This document shows, one piece after another, positions 21,290 to 31,832 of a stretch of DNA of 64,000 nucleotides. Position 1 is the stretch's first letter. The number at the start of each line of letters is the position of its first letter. The stretch spans positions 310,001 through 374,000 of the forward strand of contig JAGMUV010000040.1 in the NCBI GenBank assembly GCA_020744425.1. The letters run 5' to 3'. The position numbers and the translations under genes are program-made. This stretch comes from Dactylonectria macrodidyma. Lineage: Eukaryota > Ascomycota > Sordariomycetes > Hypocreales > Nectriaceae. The notes below the pieces were generated by a model that made no database searches, had not been told where the DNA came from, and worked only from the letters and a program-made list of their open reading frames with translations.

Positions 21290-23848
21290 GTTGAAAAGCA
21301 AGTCACGGAATCGAGGAGTGACCACGAATGGGATCCGGATCGGCGTTGGAATACTTGATGCCGACAATTGACGGTCGGTGGCCAGAAAAACTGAAGCACG
21401 AGGAAGAGGGGGGATGGGGTGGCCCTCCTCGGAGCCTCCTCTCCTAGAATTATTTTTCCTGCGCACGGGCTGTTACCCGCAGCTAAGGAATGCGCCCTTT
21501 CCCCGGGGATTTGCAGCTAGCCACTATCTTGATGCCAACAGCTGCCGCGGGGAAGGAATTTTGAGAGAGCTAGCCTTCCTTACGACGCCCGCCGCGACCT
21601 TGACGGCTTCCTTGGCGCTGACTAGGGCTAGCTAGTCAGCAGCAAATGTCCCCTCCCAAGTTACGAGAGCCCTCGGCACCTTTGGCGCGAGCTTTTGGCC
21701 AGCCGAGCCTTCCTTGCTCTGAGCCTTCCTTGCTATGAGCCTTGCTGTGAGCCTTCACCATACGCTCAATCAGAACGGGTACCTCGAAACGCTGCAAAAC
21801 GCGACTATGCATTCGTGACGACCTACAACCAAGCTCTACGATCGGCAGGTGCCTATGCGGCCACGCTTGCAGCGCGTTCCTTCTGCATCGCAATGGCGCT
21901 AGCCGCCCTGACATGAAGATGAAGATCTGACGGCGTTGAGAAAGCGGCTTTTGCATGCAGCGCGACAAGGCACTATACGGCCTTCGAGACTCACCCGGCC
22001 TATGGTTCAAGGACTACGGATGAAGTTCCGGCTTCTCGAGCGGATCCCGGTTGTGTCCGACGTCCCTGATCGGATTGCCACAATAATTGTTGGTTGTCGG
22101 GATTGGAGTATTTGGTGTCATGTTGATCTGCTTTGGGGGGGCCTCCGAAACCCCCCTAGTACACCGAAAGATGGCTAGCCCTGCGAGTTTTGAGCCTCTC
22201 GCATGAAAGCGGGCTGCGGCTCACCACGAAAGTGGTTCGCATCTACCTAGAATTTGACTGACCGTTGCCAGCAAGTCCGCTCCAGAGAACTAGGGGAAAC
22301 ACATGCGTAGAGTACATCTCACCTACTCCCCTGACTGGACATGACCCACAAGCTTCGATGGTCATTTCGTCACGTTCGGAGAGCGTTGTGAGTGCGTGGG
22401 AGTGCACCGATCCCTACTGGCGTGTGTTAGGGGCGAGTTGCCTTGACACGTAAAGTTGGACGTCGGCTAAACGCCGGTCCAACACACCCGAATTCTGCTG
22501 ACGACCCCTGTCGATGTCCCTGTGGCTTTCAATCAGAACTCTTCTCGCATTCGACACCCTCGCGCACTGTGTGGATAGATTGCCAAAAGGGCTGCACGAA
22601 CCCTGCATCTTGAACTGGGCTGGTCCCGGCCCTAGTTTCAGCCACTTCAGCCTCATCCACCCATCTCAATTCCGACTACACGCGTCCAGGCTAGCCAATC
22701 TTGAACTCCGGACATGGCACCACCTACTATTCCCGCACCGGCTTTCCCCCCAGAAATTGAGCGCAGACTAGGTAGGTACGTGCCACGGCAGATGCATATG
22801 TGTAGCAGGAACAAACGATCCGAGAGATGCACCGGAAAAATTCGCCAGCCAGACACTGCTGACGCGGCCGCCTTCTTGATTTAGAATTGATCTCTTGCAT
22901 GTGAGAAACTGGTAGATACTATTATTACCCGTTTAGTAGCCATGCTGTTAGTCCATGAACGAGGTTGCTGATGCTTCCACCTCCCCTGTCAAGCCACTGC
23001 TTTCAGAGCAGGGCCTGATTTTCGTCGGCGAGCCAAGCTGGTGGTGCTTCGCCTTGGGGCGGTAAGATTTGGACACAGATGCAAACGCCAATGACAGTTA
23101 TTTAGTATACGTAGTGCTAGTAGCAGGGATGTGAACTAATGAAAAAGTAAGAGGCGAAGTACATGAAGACACACCTACCTTGTATGGCGCTAGAAGTCAC
23201 AGCTCCTCACGGTCTCTATGGGGACTCCGGCTGAAGTGTTGCCTTAGCATAGCCAAACTGATCCCTGCAAGGCGTCTCCGGCTCAACACTAAGTTGACGC
23301 GCGCTTTGTCCAATTGAATTACAGCGCCTTGGTCACGGAGTTGGGTCGCAAACATGGCCTTGTTGCTACGCCTTGTGCGCGGCGTAGAATCAGGCAGACT
23401 TGGGTCACACTCTACGTTGCCGAGGGCCTGAGGGCCTTGGTTCCGAGTCGAACTCCCCGCCAAGGGTGGCCCGACGAGAAACTGAGCAAGAGAATTGAGG
23501 TGAAGCCACACAAACACAAAAGTACTACAGAATTGAGCAGGGAGCAAAATGCTACAGGATGCTTCGAAGGGATGGCCTCAAATACCGGGAGATCTCTGGG
23601 ATAAAATAAAAGGAGAAGAACGAGGCTGCCAGGCGTGCACAGAGAAAACGATGGATAGTTGGATAACCCTCGGGCCAGGTAAATTCACAGTCATTGCCAC
23701 ACATCCCCCAACATCAACTAGTCTGACAACATTCTCAACTCTCTTCCTTTTCCATTCTCTCGTCATCTCCCTATCTTTCGCCAACCTTTTGCCCTTCTTT
23801 CAGAGGCAGCCTGGCCATTTCTAATTTTTGCAACTCCGCGCACCCAAC
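21290..23848. other. gene-poor stretch
   Basis: No supported gene in about 2.5 kb. GCTTTTGGCC... around 21680-21760 carries three near copies of a GAGCCTTCCTTGCT unit. The block 22640-22700 matches 45066-45115 (CCTCATCCACCC...CTCAATTC(C/T)GACTACA). A CT-rich tract at 23700-23800 is likely the sirtuin promoter/leader. Confidence 0.35.
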
Positions 23849-24335
23849 ATGAGCACTAAGAGAGGCGCCGCAAAGGGCGTCACGCTCGCCAGACGCAATG
23901 TTCGCGATTCATGGGAGACGGATTCTCTCTTTGAGGATGCCTTTGCGGAACCGACTGCTAATCCCACTGCTGCTAGTGATGGTGAGGTACTCTTTCTTCT
24001 CATGTCCTTTTCACATCCTTTATCTCAACAGTCTCGCCGACTCACCGACGCATTCCTGCACCCTCCCTCTCCTTCTCTCTCCTCTTTCTCTTCCTCGTCC
24101 TTGACTATTCACGACCGAGGTTCAAGTGGACTCGAGGCATTTCTGCATCCCATCACTGCCATCCGCGCAACTAGGGAACATATGGCACAGTCATTTCATT
24201 GTTTGCTTTCGGGTGTGGCAAAGGTTTGCTAACCATCAATCACTCTAGGCGCCGACGTGTGCACACCTGAGGACAGTGTGTCCAATAGTCAGTTAACCAT
24301 TTGGATAACGGACCAGTTAACGGCTTACGTAATAC

Positions 24336-25135
24336 CAACCGTTAGGGACGTTATAAGTTCCTCATTTCAACCGTTAGGGACGTTATAAGGTTGTCAGTTA
24401 ACTAGTTAACGGTTGGATTTAGAGGGGGTTTTCTAAAACCCTCCCAGATACCTATAAGTGGATCTCAACTCGATGTAAAGACCGAGTTTTTCCTATTCAG
24501 ATCCTAGCCCAGAGACGGCGTCTCTTTGTTGGAATGAGGATAGAAATGAGGCAAGGAGTCCCGCAAGGATCACGATCATCGTGAATGACCAAAACTAGTA
24601 TCAGGCAGCAGCCTGCTGCCTATGATATCGTCAGATTGAACATAGGTATAAGAGACCGACCTTCGTCGCTCTCTTAGATAGAAGAAGTAGCTCAATTTAA
24701 TGTCTTCTGGCCACATCCTACGTTGCACCCCTTAACTTGTGAGAATGGGCTAGCTGGATTATTGCTCACAGTGATGGCGGTATGACTGATACTGTGCTAG
24801 CAGAGGCTAGACTGGCAGAGTTATACCTGTGGGAGCTTGATAGCGGCGCTCTGCATACTGAGGCTCGATAGGCGGATTTTTTTTATAGATTGGACATTGT
24901 TCTTTATCAGAAGTTGAGAGAAGATAAAACCTGAATGAAACATGGGAATATACTGCTTGCAAAGCTTAATTTAGTGTAAATCCCCTTCAGCACCAACGAG
25001 TTTCTATCATAGGTTACCTATTTAGGAAATTCCAACCGTTACCAGTTAGTTAACGTTTGACAAGTCGTTAACGGCTTATTTTCAACCGTTAGGGACGTTA
25101 CAAAGTTGGAAATCCAACCGTTAGGTACGTTACAA
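24336..25135 (+). repeat. subterminal 22-bp repeats of the 900-bp element
   Basis: Four direct copies of CAACCGTTAGGGACGTTA(T/C)AA at about 24336, 24368, 25083 and 25115. Inverted TTAAC/GTTAAC words are scattered beside them. Such clustered subterminal motifs are commonly transposase binding sites in hAT elements; that role is inferred here. Confidence 0.75.
24527..24727 (+). mobile_element. possible nested solo Ty1/copia LTR
   Basis: Starts TGTTGGAATGAGG and ends ATCCTACGTTGCA, with a TATAAGAGA box at about 24648 and an ACGAC/CTCTTAG region beyond it, a layout like that of fungal copia LTRs. No clear 5-bp duplication is found, so it may instead be ordinary interior of the 900-bp element. 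Confidence 0.3.
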
Positions 25136-26019
25136 CCTCCATTTTTCCCGTTACCTGACTATTGGACACACTGGTGTTCGACATCGATGTCTTCAGACAA
25201 GATCCCACCATCTTCTACTCAGTCGCCAAGGACATTCTGCCCAACACAAACCGTTACACGCCCACCCACAAATTCATCGCTATGCTCAACGAGCGCGGCA
25301 AGCTGCTCACCAACTACTCTCAGAACATCGATAACCTTGAAGTCAAGGCCGGTGTTCCCAAGGAGAAGCTCATCCAGTGCCATGGATCGTTTGGTACAGC
25401 CACCTGCATCCAATGTGGCTTCAAGGTGCAGGGTGAAAAGACCTTCCCGGACATCAAGGCAGACAAAATCCCTCGATGCCCGCGATGCATCCAAACACTG
25501 CGCGCAGCTGGCGGCACTGCGAAGCGAAAGCGGTCTGCGGGGCTGGAAAAGAAGCGCCGTCGCTGGAGTGCAGACGAGGGCTCCGACGACTCCGAGTACG
25601 ATATCCCCACTGCAGGCATCATGAAGCCCGACATCACCTTCTTCGGCGAGGCCCTACCCGACGAGTTCTTCAGGCGTCTGACGGAGAACGACCGCGACAA
25701 GGTCGACCTGGTCATTGTCATCGGCACCTCGCTCAAGGTAACTCCCGTGTCTGAGATTGTCAACTGGCTGCCACCGCACATCCCTCAGCTTTACATCTCG
25801 CGCCAGGCAGTCTCGTATATTAACTTTGACATCGATCTGCTTGGCGACTGCGATGTTGTTGTCACTGAGTTGTGCCGCCGCTTGGACTGGCCTTTTAAGC
25901 ACGAGATGGTGCCCAAGGGCCAGAAGATTGATGTGGCTACCGAAGAGGGATACAAGAGCCGCCACGTATTCGAGGTTCGGGCTCCCAAGAACCCTAAGGC
26001 CGTAGACATAGCAATATAG

Positions 26020-26704
26020 CTGATAGGGCTGGATTACGCCCTGTTGGTGTTGGTTTATGAATGCACGAAGAGATGTCTACGGTTCTGTATGCAGAGGTTG
26101 CGCGGGGGGCAAAGATTGATGTCTTTCATGGCCGATATTAATTGACGTTTCAGAACTTTTTCTTTTTCTGCTTTGCCTTACTTTTGTATCTGATCAGCCG
26201 GTGTTTTTTTTCTTCCCCAAAGCCCGACTCTTATCACGGCGGGTGGCATGGCGTCATGGGCAGACGGGAGAACAGGCGAACATAAAATTCTTTATTCTGC
26301 TTAGCCGACGATAGAGATATAGAACAACAGAATGATACTATGCAGAGATTACTAGTTGCCGTGATCGAGGCTGGGACAGTAACTGAAGGGGCCATACATA
26401 GTATTTAAGGTGATAGAGCTATAAAAGCTATCTAGCTGACTCTGTACGCTTGTCAGAGACCCAGTTTCAACCCACTGCTGAGACACATGTTTGACTGTGC
26501 CTGTAGGCGATTTTGAAGGACGGCAAGAGAATTGCCACAATGAAATACAGTGTGCCTCGAAACATGCCATCACATTGAGCCTATAGGAACACCAGATGCA
26601 TGCATATTTGACCCTATCCATAGACAGCTACTTAATAGACACCTTATGAGTTAAGAGGAGGGGAAGCGAATCGCCCGTGTGGCTGACCTGGCTTCGAGGC
26701 GTTA
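26020..26704. other. intergenic between convergent genes
   Basis: Sirtuin 3' flank followed by about 400 bp of AT-rich sequence. No gene or repeat seen. Confidence 0.4.
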
Positions 26705-29386
26705 TTAGGTCGCCCCGCCATCAGGGGAAGGATGTGCTTGCGTGTTAAAAGCCTCCCCCTGAACTTCCTCCATCGCTTGTTGGAAACATTTCCCATCCTG
26801 CAGTCCACCCTCCGTTGGCAAGAGAAGCTCGACAAGTTTATCAATCATTCGAGTCAGCACCGTCTGATTCAGGGCCGTCTCCTTTTGCTTATTAACGTGA
26901 ATTTTGTTACCTTGGGTCTCTTGGGATTTCAGAAATTTGCCGATGTCACGTTGTCCGTTCTGAGCCCAATATTCTCTCAGGGAGTGGGTATATACTTCTA
27001 TATCGGATGCAACATATGGCACTTGAGGCTTCTCGTGGGCGAGAAAGATATTCTGGCAAATCTCAACCCATTGAGCATCCCTTGATTGTAGCAACTCAGA
27101 TCGGCCAAAGAGCTGCATGATTTGATTCTCAGACACGCCCTCGAAGTCTGGCTCAGCGGCAAGATCGCACGGCATCTTTCGAATGTGATCATCGCAGACC
27201 GAAGCTCCAGGGAAAACTTCGCCGCAGACGGGACAAAAGTGTGGTAGACGATGGGATGATAATAGATGTCGACACAGAACCCGAAATGTGGGGAATCCAC
27301 CCTGCTTGACACAGCTTGGGTATTTGTTGGGAGTGCGAATGTGGAATGGACAGGTGAATGGGAAACTCCTGGCCGCTAGGCTAGTAGCCATAGTAGAAGC
27401 TGTACTAACCGAGTGTGCATTGCACTGTCTCTGGCTTGATTCAAACCCCCCATCAAGTTTCTGGCGTTTGCTTGCTGTAGGTGATGCTTGGGAAATCTGC
27501 CCGTGAGTTGGACATTTGAATGATCGAGTGAAGAGCGCGAGACAAGACTCTGTCAACTCCCCTACAAAGCTCATCAATGGATCATCATCATCCAGAACTG
27601 GAATCTGATCACACGAGGCAGACCATGGATCGGTGTCTTCGCTGTCGCTTGAGTAACTCGTGTCTCTTGTTCGTTTTCTAGGGCGTCTTTCAAGTACCTG
27701 CTGCCAGCTTTGAGGTGATGGCTCAGCTATGGTCCTAATTTGCGGTGGCTCGTTTCCTACTTGGTGACTGCGATTTTCATTGAATGGAACGAAGCTACCG
27801 AGAAATCGGGTCGAGGTACTCCCGATGGCAGAAACGGCAATTCTGCCAGATCTGTCTTCCTCCTTAAATATATACGTACTGTGATTGGATGTTTTTGGTG
27901 AGTTGCTGTTGTAAATAGCTGGGCTTTGTTCAAGGCAACTAGTGCCTGAACTCGTGTGAATGGGTAATTTTCGTTCATGGCAATAAGCGTTGTTCGCTGC
28001 GTGTTGTTTCTTTCCAGATGTGTTTGTTTCGATTTCCATTGTATTGTTTGAGAACTTGGACTGGCAAGCGATTTGCGTAGCAATGATGCTTGACGTAGTT
28101 GAGCTCACGTCGCGAGTGATGCAGATTCTTTCTGGCCTCCTCTTAGGCAGCTTGTCCAGGTTGAGCAGCAGTGATGGAGATGTGCGAACATATCGGTTGT
28201 TCCATTTCAGCAGAGGAATTCCGAATATTAGGCTCTCGTTTTCCGAGTCGGGTTGCCCTAGGACACACAGGGCAATGTCGGGCTGCGCGCTTCGCAACAC
28301 GAACGCTTCACAGATGAGGATCCCAGCAGGACTCTTCTGGATCCGCCCTCGCGTCTTTAAAGGAATCCGGTGTGAATGGACCCCAAAGTGGTTGAATTCA
28401 GATGGGGAATGCGCAAATATGCCTCGATACTCCTGCTCATCTGCAGATTTCCAGGCGAATAGTGTTAGGTCGTCTGTACCCTTCAATATTTCTTCTTGCA
28501 ATCTGACGAACGCAGATTTCCCTCCTTCGCCGTACATGATAGTCAGCTGGACTCCGAAAATTCCCAGCAATGAATATGCACTGTCTTCTTCTAGGATTGC
28601 TAAGAGGCGAGAAGCCCAAGACATTCGGCGCGCAACTGAAAAGTCGAAGAGACATTTGGAATCTTCCAGAACAGCCTGATCGATTCCAAGCTGCTGAGAA
28701 AGGATTGGAAGCAGAGATATTTTAGTTCCTATTGGATTCCAATGGGCGTCGTAAAATTGCGCATCTTCCGAGGCGATGAGCTCTTGGAGCATCCAAACTC
28801 GCTTTGCCCAGCTGCTCTGCTGGATTTGTTGTCCGAGATCTTCGAGCGAGCTTTTCGGGGTGTCAATGTCGTCGAGATGCACGAGGCATATCTGGGCGCC
28901 CTGGAATATTTGAAACATGGAGTTGATAGCCGCAGAGTGCTCTGTGCGTGGTGATCTGTCCATGCAGAGCGTGTCCACCCAGAGCAGGTCAACACCGAAT
29001 GCTCTCGCTTCAGAACAAGCCTGAATGATCCACGGAAGGCCGGCCGTCTGGGAGGCAGATTGAAGGTCCAGCATATCTAAGTCATGCAGATCGTCTATGC
29101 TGACGTCTTGACATTCTCGACAATGGGATACCGTGGCATATTCAGGCCAGGATTCAATGGGCCCGGGCTCAACAAGCTGATAAGTATGGACGTCGAGTAG
29201 CAGCATGTTGTATAATTGCGAGGATGAAGGAACGAGCCGGGAAGGACTGTGGGCAGGATGAAATGGCTTTGCGGCGGATTCAGGCTTGGAGGAGGTTCCC
29301 TTAGGAAAACATAGAAGCAAACGGCTGACTTCTCGTTCATTTAAATAGTCGAGGGACTTGAAACCGCTTTTCGCCCGGCCAGCCAT
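26705..29386 (-). CDS. HET-domain protein with C-terminal zinc-finger region
   Basis: Fungal heterokaryon-incompatibility-type protein of 893 aa, single exon. Such proteins act in non-self recognition and trigger cell death. ATG at 29386 is used; a second ATG (29209, residue 60) fits the usual start (LLLDVHTYQLVE). The HET domain covers about 60-230: YATVSHC, LLWVDTLCMDRS, AINSMFQIFQGAQICLVHLDD, WAKRVWMLQELIAS. It is followed by the usual MSWAS...EDSAYSLLGIFGV...YGEGGKSAFVRLQEEIL. The middle is Ser-rich and disordered, with an NLS-like RPRKRTR near 575. Residues about 676-740 hold Cys/His fingers (CPFH...C, CPVCGEVF...H...C). The C-terminus is helical. The canonical SHTW of the domain is changed to SHCR. 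HET-VIP1 relatives often lack the zinc region; here it may direct partner binding. The cell-death role is known for the family, not shown here. Confidence 0.87.
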   Translation of the reverse strand: MAGRAKSGFKSLDYLNEREVSRLLLCFPKGTSSKPESAAKPFHPAHSPSRLVPSSSQLYNMLLLDVHTYQLVEPGPIESWPEYATVSHCRECQDVSIDDLHDLDMLDLQSASQTAGLPWIIQACSEARAFGVDLLWVDTLCMDRSPRTEHSAAINSMFQIFQGAQICLVHLDDIDTPKSSLEDLGQQIQQSSWAKRVWMLQELIASEDAQFYDAHWNPIGTKISLLPILSQQLGIDQAVLEDSKCLFDFSVARRMSWASRLLAILEEDSAYSLLGIFGVQLTIMYGEGGKSAFVRLQEEILKGTDDLTLFAWKSADEQEYRGIFAHSPSEFNHFGVHSHRIPLKTRGRIQKSPAGILICEAFVLRSAQPDIALCVLGQPDSENESLIFGIPLLKWNNRYVRTSPSLLLNLDKLPKRRPERICITRDVSSTTSSIIATQIACQSKFSNNTMEIETNTSGKKQHAANNAYCHERKLPIHTSSGTSCLEQSPAIYNSNSPKTSNHSTYIFKEEDRSGRIAVSAIGSTSTRFLGSFVPFNENRSHQVGNEPPQIRTIAEPSPQSWQQVLERRPRKRTRDTSYSSDSEDTDPWSASCDQIPVLDDDDPLMSFVGELTESCLALFTRSFKCPTHGQISQASPTASKRQKLDGGFESSQRQCNAHSVSTASTMATSLAARSFPFTCPFHIRTPNKYPSCVKQGGFPTFRVLCRHLLSSHRLPHFCPVCGEVFPGASVCDDHIRKMPCDLAAEPDFEGVSENQIMQLFGRSELLQSRDAQWVEICQNIFLAHEKPQVPYVASDIEVYTHSLREYWAQNGQRDIGKFLKSQETQGNKIHVNKQKETALNQTVLTRMIDKLVELLLPTEGGLQDGKCFQQAMEEVQGEAFNTQAHPSPDGGAT

Positions 29387-30821
29387 TCGAGCACAATGGT
29401 GCCCGAATGTCTGCGGGTTTAGCCTATCTTAGGTTGCAATGCTTGTGGTCTTAGCTCGAATCCCCACAGCAGTAACAGGCAACCACCAATGAGGATCGGC
29501 TGGCGAGCTGTGGCCTCTCACTCCTAAGGCAGTAGTATGATGCACTTGGAGTGAGCCTCGTGCAGGGGTTAACTACAGAACTCTGTAGTTCGCGTCTGTG
29601 CGAAAGGAGGCAGCCATCAAGTGACTGGTCCACCCGGAAGTTTAAGCCCCATCTCCTCGCCAGGCAGTATCTACCACAAAACAATGCCCACCTCACCTGG
29701 AGTGAAGAGAGGGGCAGCCAAGCCGAGGCAGATTGGGGGGTCTGATTAGAGGGCGACTTGAATATCTGTTGTGTACTCAATTGTACAAACAAAATCACAT
29801 GCAACCAACTAATAGAACCTGATGGATAGCAGAAACCCTGGGTTGCCGTCCTCGTTCGCCCTTGGAAAATTTTCCTTTGCCAACTTCCTAGGAGTACCGG
29901 TATAGGGTAGGCCCGAGATGTGGGGTATGATTCAGTGGATTAGGACGTCAGTTGGGTGTTGCGTTTGGCAACGCACGAGAGATGTATTCTATGCAACTAA
30001 ATCTTTTGATAGCTTGAGAGCTGCCTAAGCTGAATGTTCATTTCTCAGTTATTTATATACTCCCTGATTGTGGAAGCTCTTGGTAGTCACCAGCGCTACA
30101 AAGATCGGACAACTCTTTAAAGGTACCGGTATCTACTACATGAGCCGCCAGAGATGGCAAGAATAAATTTATTTTAAAGCCATGTTGTATGTACATTAAC
30201 TGCTGTTTACAGATCCGACATTAAAGCATGCTACGTGTACTAGATGCTGTGATCCCATTCAATTCGTTCACTCTTTGATCCATTTTTGTTCCTGATATCC
30301 TGATGCCTTCGGTAACCTTACTTTACACCATGGCTATGAGGCTTAAAAACTACTCCTCAATCACGAAACTCGATACCCATCGTGGCCACTGTGTCAACGG
30401 CAAGCTTGTTGGAGAGTCCGAGGCTCACGGTGAGCGTCATATCCAATTGGAGTTGTGAACATGCCTTGAGCCCGCCTAGTGGCAATTACGCTCGGGATGT
30501 AAGTAGACACCGCCGCCAAGAAAAGAGGGGAAAAAGAGGGGAATTTTTGGCCATGGCTGGGCAATACAATCGGAGATGGTCATGTGAGCCAATCCTCCTG
30601 GCCAACAGGTCAATGTTAAATTGGGCGGCAACATTCATACCGCAGCATCATCTGACTTGATTGTAGGTTATTATAAGAGAAAGTTACAGAGAACGACGGG
30701 GTTTTCAAGAGGACGGCCGTCCGTTTAATGTTCTCAAACTAGGCTGTGGAGTATAAGGAAAAAAGTCGTGTGGACAAACCCCAGAGAAACAAAGGGAATA
30801 AATATCATATTGGTTCAAGTT
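29387..30821. other. intergenic
   Basis: About 1.4 kb without a supported gene. Short open frames (29451-29804 minus, 30382-30660 plus) have no features. GGTACCGGTAT recurs at about 29895 and 30123, a small dispersed word. Confidence 0.35.
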
Positions 30822-31832
30822 TTACTCCCAGCGGTAGATGCCATCGTCGTAGAGTACACGGTGCCGCCGGCTGCCGTGGCCAACAGTGGCTCGTCGACCG
30901 GGCATGATGCGCTCACGTAGTCGCTGTCGCCGGGCCTCATCCTCCTTGCGCTCCTCCTTCTCGGCAAGGCGGCGAGACTTCTTCTCGCGCTGGGCCTCCT
31001 CAAAGTTGAGACGGCGCACCGCCCCGACCAAAGCAGTCTCGGAGTTGAGAGGAATCTCAACGTCGGGTCGTTTGTAGGTGGAGGCGCGGCGGGGAGCGGG
31101 CGCCATAGGAACTGTGGGTCGGCTAGCAATCTCAGCGTTGGCCGCGGCGATGCGGCCACGGGTGCGCTGGGCTCGCTGCTCCTGCTCCTCGCGTTCCTTC
31201 TCGCGCTGGTGGTGGCGGCGACGCTTCTCCTCGTCTTCGTAGCTCTCGCGAGAGCCTGTAGATGTGTGTCGAGAGTGAGACGATCGGCGCTTGTTGTCAA
31301 CCACCTCGATCTGGACGTGTCGCTCAGGACGAGTGCGCTCATCGACAATCACGGGTCGGCGGCGGCTGGGAGAGGCGTCCAGGTAGACGTTGGCGTTGGA
31401 AGAAGGGGGCGCGATGTGAGGAGCCGTCCAGGTCTGCGGCGGCGTGCGAGGCATAGGTGGGTTGTCAACCAAGACGATGCGCTCGCGCCGGTGGCCCTCG
31501 CGGCGGTTCAAGTCGAGCACCTTGGTGCCGTTGACGTAGATCCCTGAGGATCGCTTGTTTTCCTTGCTGGATTTGCTTCCGTAGGAGTGAACCGACTCAT
31601 CGCCAGAGCGGTAGAAGGGAGTCGAGGGTGCCGGGCTGTACTGAGGAGTGGGAGGCAGCTGGGTCGTGTACGGCGACGTGGACTCGTAGGGTACAAACTG
31701 GCTCGGGTGCTGAAACATGACGTTGTTGATGCAAGGCTGGCCATTTACTGAAGCGCTGCAGAGGGTAGGCTGGTAGGTCTGGTGGGATCGGCCATCTGGG
31801 TGAACCCAGGTGTAGATGTTGCTGGTACACAT
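30822..31832 (-). CDS. conserved hypothetical basic coiled-coil protein
   Basis: Single-exon gene of 336 aa with strong GC-rich codon bias, starting at the ATG at 31832. The N-terminal 45 residues are ordered (TWVHPDGRSHQT...LCSASVNGQPC) and may form a small Cys-containing unit. Residues 45-170 are Pro/Ser-rich. Residues about 195-320 are a long, highly charged helix (EEKRRRHHQREKEREEQEQR and AQREKKSRRLAEKEER). It ends with a conserved-looking motif, RHRVLYDDGIYRWE. Proteins of this layout are widespread in Sordariomycetes with unknown function. No signal peptide or membrane segment. Nuclear or cytoskeletal scaffolding would fit, but that is a guess. Confidence 0.8.
   Translation of the reverse strand: MCTSNIYTWVHPDGRSHQTYQPTLCSASVNGQPCINNVMFQHPSQFVPYESTSPYTTQLPPTPQYSPAPSTPFYRSGDESVHSYGSKSSKENKRSSGIYVNGTKVLDLNRREGHRRERIVLVDNPPMPRTPPQTWTAPHIAPPSSNANVYLDASPSRRRPVIVDERTRPERHVQIEVVDNKRRSSHSRHTSTGSRESYEDEEKRRRHHQREKEREEQEQRAQRTRGRIAAANAEIASRPTVPMAPAPRRASTYKRPDVEIPLNSETALVGAVRRLNFEEAQREKKSRRLAEKEERKEDEARRQRLRERIMPGRRATVGHGSRRHRVLYDDGIYRWE

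Larger units (their letters stand above)
24274..25173. mobile_element. 900-bp hAT-like non-autonomous element
   Basis: Bounded by inverted ends starting CAGTGTGTCCAATAGTCAG, matching over 24 bp with one difference. Ends of the CAGTG type are usual for hAT elements. No 8-bp target duplication is present: flanks are CCTGAGGA on the left and GTGTTCGA on the right. The interior has no transposase. Near each end is a pair of direct repeats of the CAACCGTTAGGGACGTTA motif. Absence of a duplication together with loss of host coding sequence suggests insertion with deletion, or later recombination. The superfamily is inferred from the ends only. Confidence 0.78.
23849..26019 (+). pseudogene. Sir2/Hst1-class sirtuin gene, core replaced by a mobile element
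   Basis: Sirtuins remove acyl groups from histones using NAD+. The 3' part (25174-26019, about 280 codons, uninterrupted) is an unmistakable class I sirtuin. It has [19 protein letters not shown] with the catalytic His, a four-Cys zinc site (CIQC...CPRC), a basic nuclear-signal-like insert, FFGEALP, GTSLKV, and the end ...[12 protein letters not shown]. The Rossmann core with GAGIS and IPDFRS is missing. Upstream, an ATG at 23849 opens an acidic exon (to 23981), and after a 267-nt intron the frame resumes at 24249 and runs into the element at 24274. I take this as the original N-terminus; it fits such proteins but was not checked. Between the two parts lies a 900-bp element. The break removes what is usually about 150 residues, so any product would lack NAD binding. 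The rest of the 3' part is intact, so the event may be recent. Confidence 0.8.
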
